A DNA stretch of 64,000 nt from Azorinus chamasolen (lineage: Eukaryota > Mollusca > Bivalvia > Cardiida > Solecurtidae), in NCBI GenBank assembly GCA_963576725.1, contig OY755240.1, forward strand, positions 32,864,620-32,928,619, in the 5' to 3' direction. Position numbers and translations under genes: made by a program. This document shows, one piece after another, positions 51,801 through 60,800 of the stretch (positions within the stretch are counted from its first letter, which is position 1; every line of letters starts with the position of its first letter). Under the pieces are notes generated by a model. It saw only the letters and a list, made by a program, of their open reading frames with translations. It did no database searches and was not told where the DNA came from.

Positions 51801-54800
51801 GTCTGATCTGAGTCTTCTCTGTTTGCAAAGGCATATCTAAGGTAAAGGGTTAAATAAACCAGATTATGCCCTGTGTTTATAGCGAGATGCTTAATATTTG
51901 TCTATGATTTGGCTTATATGAAAATCATGACGCAATCACCCTAATAACCCTATATATTCCGACACCCAGTTTGTACAACTGAATAAGTCAGTTTTGGGAC
52001 ATATATCCATTTTTGTCACTTTAGACTTACATAATGGCAAATTGTGAAGGTCCTGATCAAACTGCTCTTATCATGAGCAGTTAGATTGATCTGATTCTCC
52101 ACAATTTGTTTTCAATATTTTGAAACAATGCTTTGTTTCAGATCCATGAGTTTGTGAAATTCCGAGATCGTCTACAAAACTCTCTACAGTACGCCAGTGC
52201 CACAGCTGAAAGGATGCTGTTAGATTTAGTCCTAGAAACCAACAGGTAGGTCAGCCACAGTAAAATATCTATGAGTTTGTCAGATGAGTAAAATTTAATT
52301 TTCTGTTTATCTCTAAAAATCATCTGTGAACTATGTCATCTGCTTTCACCCTTTCCTCCATAGATACGCCTTTCTACGCCTCTGTAAAAGTCACTTTTTG
52401 AAACCATTGTGATAAATAGAGCATTTGCTCCACAAGAGCAAATGCTCTATTTATCACAATGGTTTAAAAACTGTAAAATTCTAAAATAAAATCCTTTTCT
52501 CTAGTTACTGCTCTTTTTGGGTAGATTTATTCAAAGCAGTTGAGTCTAAAAATAGTTTATGAGGGAAAGGGTTAAGTTTCAGAATGGTTTTCCTTCAATA
52601 TCTTCTGTACAACATAAGTGGTGAATCAAACACTTTGGATCCAGATTAGATGTAGACTTGCTTGGTATCTCATCTGCATCCAAACAGTTTTCAAAGATAA
52701 TCACAGATTTGCCCATTGTAGCAAACCTGTATGTCGCTTTTGAGGGACTGTGACATTGAAAGAGTTAAGATAATGCAGTACCAGCCATCTCATGTGTTGG
52801 ATTTCAGTGGAATCTGACATTGGGGAACCACTTTTTTCTCTGACTATGTGGCGGCGTGGAGTATGTGAGCTTGCTCACTAAAGTTGTTTAACCCTTCGCT
52901 TGCTGAATTTTAAAATACATTTCTCCTTCTTTACCCATGCCCTGTTGTATAATTACGTATATCTTCACTGTTTACAAGTATTTTGCTGTGGAATCACTGC
53001 TGTGGAGTGCACTGGTTGCACAATCAACTTGTAAATAGTGCAGACCCTGATGAGACAGCTCCTGCAGGAGCTGTCTCATCTGGGTCTTCACTATTTACAG
53101 GTAGGTATATTGATGTGAATAGCAAGCGAAGGGTTAATTATACCTCCACAAACAAAGTTTTTTTTTGGGGGGGGGGGGGGGGGGGGGTATACTGGAGTCA
53201 CCGTGTCCGTCAGTCCGTCCGCCTTGTCCGGATCATAACTTCCAAAGTATAAAAGCTATTGACTTCAAACTTCATATATAGATAGATCACATTGACGGCA
53301 GGTGCAGTGCACAAGGTTTGTAACTCTGTCTTCAGTATTTTTGGAGTTATTGCCCTTTGTTATTTTTCAGTTTTCCGGAGTTTTTTTCTAAACCTTTACA
53401 GATATTGAAGTGATATGTGATATATGGCTTTATTATAATGAGTTACAGATCAAGGTTGAATTTCGTTACGCTTCATTGATTTCTCACGGAAATACAGTGA
53501 TTTTACTTAGAAATTTTCCGGAAATTCAGGTTTTCCGGAATTTTTTTTACACCTTTACAGATATTGAAGTGATATTTGGTACGTAGCTTTATAATAATGA
53601 GTTACAGATCAAGTTTGAATTTTGTTCACTACATTGATTTTTAACGGAATTACAGCATTTTGACTTAGAAATTTTTAGGATATGTTTTCCGGAGTTTTTT
53701 TAAACTGTAGCAGATATTGTAGTGATTTATTTCTGTAACGCCCATCTCTGTGTCAAATGTGCTAGTGGGGGTATTCATCACCTTTAGTGGTAGTTCTAGT
53801 TCTTATTGCTTTGACTTTAGACATATCTCCAACATTTTTATAAAGGCATGTTTCTTTGAATACCTTTCCCTGGGCAGACAATCATTGGTATGTGCTTGCG
53901 TTCTTGTTGTTAGCCCTCTACTTGTTGAAATACTTTAAGGTTGGGATTAGCAAGGTTTTACTGCATTAGAAAGTCTCATGGTATCTGACCTTGACCCCAG
54001 ACACAGCTCTAGTTACCTATTCACACACACACACATGGGCTTTCCATGGATTGCTAGACTTCCTCCCATACAACTGACTGCATATGTCACTGCCAATTTC
54101 ATGTGAAATACATGTTGTCCCACTCATCATGACTTCACTCACATTTATAGATAGTTTATATCCAGATTACATGCTAAGTAATTTTGTGTCTAATCAGGAT
54201 CCAAACTGTTTTGACACCGGTCAGTTGTTTCTCAAAACTTGGTTGAATCAGAAGTAGGCAAGAATTGCATCAGATCAGAATTTGAGCAGATAGTAAAGTG
54301 TGGAGTAAGGGTAAAATATTTTGCTTTAGAATGTACACAAGTCCAAGAATTGCATAGCCAAATAGTAGGTATTTGCACTCTTCTCAAAACTTCCAATCTT
54401 CAAAGTACACAGACAGTTGTTGTTTTCTTTTTCAGTCATCTTAGTACAGAACAGATGATCATGTATATGGAGATAGATCCTGCAAAAGGTACAACTCACT
54501 TTTAAAACTGATAAAACAGTGTGATTTGGGTCTACTTAATTTGCAAAGGTGCCCTCTCCGCCAGTTTATAAACCTAATTATACAATTTGGCACCATCTTT
54601 AGCTCATCTGTTTCGAATAAATGTCAAGCTGTTATGATAACTGGGTCGTAGGCGTTGGTGTAGTTGTAGGCTTTAGCGTCGTCGGTGTGCAAAAACTTTA
54701 ATGTAGCTGATTAATCAAAAAGTATAAGAGGTATCAACATGGAACTTCATAGGTTGTTAGATCTCTTTGGGGAGAAGTGTATGCAGTGAACAAGCACCAA

Positions 54801-57800
54801 ATCAGACGAGCATTGGCGCTGCACACGGCTCTTGTTTAAGTTAGAAGCAGCCGCAAATAGTGTAGACCCTGATTAAATGGCTCCTTGAGCAGCCATTTGA
54901 TCTGGGTCTGCACTATTTGCCTAAGATGTCAGAGTAAGTAGGAAGTACAAACTTGCAGATCAGGGTCTGAGTGAGTATCAGTTTGTATAGGATAATCAAA
55001 ATTTACAGTCACCTTCAAACTTGCCATGTATATAAAGACTGCTTTCTCCAGAAAGATGTATAGTGGAAGCATAACATAATGAATTAGATTTCATCATAAG
55101 CAGACAAAATGTGTATGAGTATGCTCGTGTTATTAAAATAAATAAATGTATTTCATAGATAAAACGAATTTTGCCGAGTTATGTGATAACCGTGACTTTA
55201 CTGTGATGTCATGCTGGGAACCAGTGGCCAAGTGGGACTTCAGCGAAATGCAGCAACACTCTTTTAAGGAGGAGGTAAGAAAAACATACCAGAAGTTTAG
55301 GACAAATTTATCCACAAATTAATCTTATTGCGACTAATTAAGTTTTTATTTTGGAGTGGGGTGTATATACGAGTCAATATGTCAGTCAGTCTGTCTGTCT
55401 CTGTCTTGCCTGCAATATTTCTCTGACAGCAACTACGACATGGTTTCAAGGAAACTTTATGGGATGCTTTGTTATTATATAAAGAGGAGATGCACATATC
55501 CATACAGCCTTCAATAGAGATGATATTTCAGAGTTGAGACCCCATCATTATTCAAACTATCAATACATTGACAAGTATTAATCACATTCAGTATTAACTG
55601 TAGTTCTCAAAAGAGCTTCCTTTGTCATTAAAGTGAAAGAAGAAATGATATTATTGGAAAAACTTGAAAACTTACTGATTTTTAATGGCCATGATATTTT
55701 GGAGTGGGAGACAAACCAGATAGGATTGATTGGAAAGTGTTAAAATACAACTATTAAAGACTGAATGCAACGTTTGGACATTTATATTTTGTTACTAGCA
55801 TTTCATGAAAACTTTTGTTTACTGTCAGACATTAACACATTGATGACTGAAAAAAATTGAAAGTGCTTGTGTTTCAGGTTGCATGGTTGAAGATTCGTAA
55901 CCTGACCCTGCGTATTCTGGCAGCTTCGGTGATGCTTGGTCAAGAGATAGATCACGATCACCAAACAGACAATGGGGTAACCAACGACGGGAAGCGACCC
56001 ATACACGATGTGTTACATGATCTGCAGACTCAACTCACCTTCCACATATTGGAAGACTGTCAGTGTTTTGCTCAGGAATACAAGGTGAGCTGCAGATTAT
56101 ACCTTGAAGAAAGGGCTGTAGATCAGAGCCATACTATTATGTACACCAACCTTTGGCATTGTGCTGGCTGGTATTACCAGTGTAGATGCAGTATTTCCTG
56201 ATGCTTCAGGATGTATGGGCTAGTATGACTGGTGTAGATGCAGTATTTCCTAATGCTTCAGGATGTATGGGCTAGTATGACTGGTGTAGATGCAGTAGTT
56301 CCTAATGCTTCAGGATGTATGGGCTAGTATGACTGGTGTAGATGCAGTAGTTCCTGATGCTTCAGGATGTATGGGCTAGTATGACTGGTGTAGATGCAGT
56401 ATTTCCTGATGCTTCAGGATGTATGGGCTAGTATGACTGGTGTAGATGCAGTATTTCCTGATGCTTCAGGATGTATGGGCTAGTATGACTGGTGTAGATG
56501 CAGTATTTCCTGATGCTTCAGGATGTATGGGCTAGTATGACTGGTGTAGATGCAGTATTTCCTGATGCTGCAGGATGTATGGGCTAGTATGACTGGTGTA
56601 GATGCAGTATTTCCTGATGCTTCAGGATGTATGGGCTAGTATGACTGGTGTAGATGCAGTATTTCCTGATGCTTCAGGATGTATGGGCTAGTATGACTGG
56701 TGTAGATGCAGTATTTCCTGATGCTTCAGGATGTATGGGCTAGTATGACTGGTGTAGATGCAGTATTTCCTGATGCTGCAGGATGTATGGGCTAGTATGA
56801 CTGGTGTAGATGCAGTATTTCCTGATGCTTCAGGATGTATGGGCTAGTATGACTGGTGTAGATGCAGTATTTCCTGATGCTTCAGGATGTATGGGCTAGT
56901 ATGACTGGTGTAGATGCAGTATTTCCTGATGCTTCAGGATGTATGGGCTAGTATGACTGGTGTAGATGCCATATTTTCTGAGACACTACTCATAGTGTGT
57001 CACACATGGGTTTTCTGGACTTTTTTTCTAAACCTATACAAATATTGAAATGATATTTGGAATGTGGCTTTATTATAATGAGTAACCGATCCAGTTTGAA
57101 TTTCGTTACGCTATATTGATTTTTCACGGAATTACAGTAGTTTGACTTTAATAGAAATTTCCCAGAAATTTATATTTTCCGAATTTATTTTCTAAACCAA
57201 TGCAGATATTGGTGTTATATTTGGTATATACCTTTATTAGCTTGTCTGTTTTTAAGAAATCACGAGCTATTGTCCTAACCCTGGCATCCGCGGCGTCGTC
57301 GTCATCCGAAATCTTAACATTGACCATAACTTCTTCAATTTTTCATTTACAACCTTCATTTTTGGTATGCATGTTCATCTTGACAATGGTGACAGACGAG
57401 CGTTGCACCCGCTTGCGGTGCTCTTGTTATAGTGAGTTACAGATCAAGTTTGAATTTTATTATGCTACATCGATGTTCATGGAATTTCAGCAGTTTGACT
57501 TAGCAGTCTTTGCAGATGTTTTTTCTAAACCCTAGCAGATATTGAAGTGATATTGGATATTTAGCTTTATTATAATGAGTTACAAATCCAGGTTGAATTT
57601 TGATATGTTGCATTTATTTTTCACAGAATAACAGCTGTTGGACATAGAAATTTTCAGGAAATTTTAGGTTTTCTGGAGTTTTTTTCAAAACCCTAGCAGA
57701 TATCTTAGTGATATTTGGTATTTAGCTTTATTATAATGAGTTGCAGATCAAGTTTGAATTTTGGTACGATACATTTATTTGTCACAGAATTACAGCAGTT

Positions 57801-60800
57801 GGAATTTAAATCCAGCCTGTAGGGGACTATGGTATTGCTTTCAATGCTCCCGTTACTTGCTATTTCTTACATGAATATTAATGGAGTTCAGGGTCTGTTC
57901 TGTTTGCTTATGATATGTAAATCAGATTCCACAGTTTTTGTCAAAGCCAAAATTCCCTTAAAAAATTTACATTAATAACATGCAGCTAATAAGTATTCAT
58001 AATGTCATTTAATGAATATGTAATGAATATCTATTGAATATTAAACAGGCATTTGGTTAAACTGTCAACTGTCTAAAAAGACTGATAAAATGAGTTATTG
58101 AGACTTTACTGTATATACATATCTTGAATTCATGCTACCCAAAGGAATATTAATATCACCAAGGAATAGCTGTATCCAAATCCTGTCTCCCTATAAACTC
58201 CATATTTGCTTTTCAGTACCCACTTCAAGGTCCATTCCGGACCCGCACCAGCTCATATCTTCATGGCAACTTTTTCTCCATGTTTCTGGCCATGTTGGAA
58301 AATGTCAACTACATACACAGTTTACAGGACATAGGCATAGGTAGGTGGCATACGGTCTTACCCATGTAAACTGATTATAATCATTGTAAGACTTTATCAA
58401 ACTACATATAGAGCCATATACATGGGTCATATTTCAAATACTAAAATCATCATTTCTATACTAATCGGAAAATATGCCTATGGTTTGACCAATCTCCTTG
58501 GATATTCAGTACAGTAAAACCCCTCTAAATTGGAATTCTAGAAGATAATTTACATACTTATAGACATGTGGCTGCTTAATGGAGGGTGAAAGTCATGCAG
58601 AAAGCTCCTAGAGGAGCTTTCTGCATGACTTTCACCCTGCATTAAGCAGCCACCCTTCTCCGAGACTGATATTTATACTAAACTGAACATAGGGTTTAGA
58701 GTTTTTGTTTTGTTTTTTTTGTTCAGAGTTAATTGAAGAAGTTAATATACATGTAATATGATCACAACGAACATTTGTTTTGTGTCTAAACTATTGAATT
58801 TAAAAAATCATTTATTCAGAACATTTTAGGTTTAACCCTTCACCTAGTGAATATTTATATAAGATATACTGACTTTATGAGTATCAAATAATGGCATACG
58901 AACAAGAAAATATTTAAGACTGTATATGTATCAGATTTATCCTATTCTATAAGCAAACTAAGCAGATCTTGATCAGATAGCTCTTACAGTAGCTTTGTGA
59001 TCTGGGTATACTCTCTTTGCAAATCATAAAAGTGTGTCTCTATTAGATTGCACCATACAGTAGAACCTGTCCTAAGTGGTCATTCATTTATTGGACATGG
59101 GAGTCTTAAAAAGAAGGTGATTGCTCAATGCAGGTTAAAAGTAATGCAGAAAACTCCCTATAAGAGCTTACTGCATTAATTTTGTCCTGCATTAAGCTAC
59201 CACCAGCCTTACAGACCCTGACTCATTCTGATGGCCGTTTAATACATGTTTTACTGTACTTGTTCTGCTTCAGATTTATTCAAAGACTTAGTTAGGTTTC
59301 TTTTTCTTTGTTTTTGTTTTATATTTTACAAAGTGGGTTGTCACTATATAGGTAAAGCATCATATGAATATTGTTGTATATTTTCAGATAAAATTGATAA
59401 TGATAAAGAAGAGAAGTTAAAAGAGGCCGTGCCAAATATAGGAGAAGGTAGGAAGTCATTCATTTTTGTGTTCTGCTCCTTCCAAACAAGTGCTTTTAGG
59501 AGCTATGATAGAATTAAATAAAAGATACTGATGTGTTTCTTTCAGTCTTCAAATATATCTTCATTTACTTAGTCACAATGTATAAGTGGTACATGTATGT
59601 TATGTTTCTTTCAACATGTGAATATGTATTTTTCATAATTATTAGTCAGCTAGCTGTTCCGTAACCCTTTAATCCATAAATATACCTTTCTACACCTTTT
59701 ACAAACAGAGAAGACCCTGATAGGATGGCTCCTAAAGGAGCCGTCTGATCAGGGTCTGCTCTGTTTGCTTATGATATATTGTAGATATTATTCTAGTTTC
59801 TGCCATGGTCAACTGTTTCTGTATCTATGTGCTATTATAACAGTTAATCTAATTGTTATTCATTATGTCATTATTTTTTGCATAAATCTTCATGGAGTAA
59901 AGGGTTAAGGGGGGATACAAGTTTGTCCTTTGTCAGTTCATCTTTTCTTCAGTCCCTATAACCATCCAGAAAATCTGGATTATTTTGGTGAAATATATTT
60001 ACCGGTACTGTTTAGAAAGTTTTGCAAAGAGCCTCTGAGGGCAATAATGTGATTCTGATTGAGGTTTTTGCCTCATGTTGTTATTTCTGTACCTGGTGTA
60101 CATGTATTCGGTCATTTAAGAAAGTTGAGGCTTCCTGTCATTTTGCACTTGAACCCATAGCAACTTTTGGTTTGTTGTTGGCCTCAGTCAAACTGTTTTT
60201 CTATTGATTTGTTTTGTTCCTTTATCTGCGACCTGACTCACATTTGCAAACAGCTTGAATCCAGATGAGATGCCAAGTGACTCGTCTCAGAATCCAAGCT
60301 TTTTGGCACTTGGGTTCTCAAAATCTTGATCAATCGGAAAGTATGGAGTTTATCATGATTTATCGTGCACTATGATGTAGTAAGTTGTCCAGTGTCCGAC
60401 AAATCCATTGCCCGGAGCCCGCGGGCTACCAGAAAATCTTGTCGGGCCATCAAAGAATTTCAAAACAAGCCCGCCGGGCTAAGAGTAAAAGCAAAGATCA
60501 ATAGCCCGGCTATAACAGATAATCTAGAACGTAGGGCAATTAATGATGACATGTTAATTTCCCAGAGTTAGGGTCGGAATACATACAATTAATCTGGAGT
60601 GTGTTTTCTGACGCGTGTCCTGTTGTTAACCCACAGAGCGTGACAACCACTGACGCTGGCCATGTATTGGCAATCAAGTCATTTAAATCTCCGCCCAAGT
60701 GATGCATGACTGACACATGTTCGTTGAAATGTTTAATCTCCGAATCTCGCAGAGCAAGAATATTCCATACGTAATCTAGATTTAAGCTCCGCCCATCGTG

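Noticed and set aside
53164..53187. Poly-G tract as a functional G-quadruplex (also 62822-62849 and 40290-40301)
   Set aside because: G runs sit at the GGGGG part of element ends and could be slippage or assembly error; structure alone is too weak to call a regulatory feature.
55857..56201. Longer reading of exon 22 running through its donor to 56201
   Set aside because: The GTGAGC donor at 56085 and the exact phase to exon 23 place the exon end at 56084; the extra residues come from intron and minisatellite.
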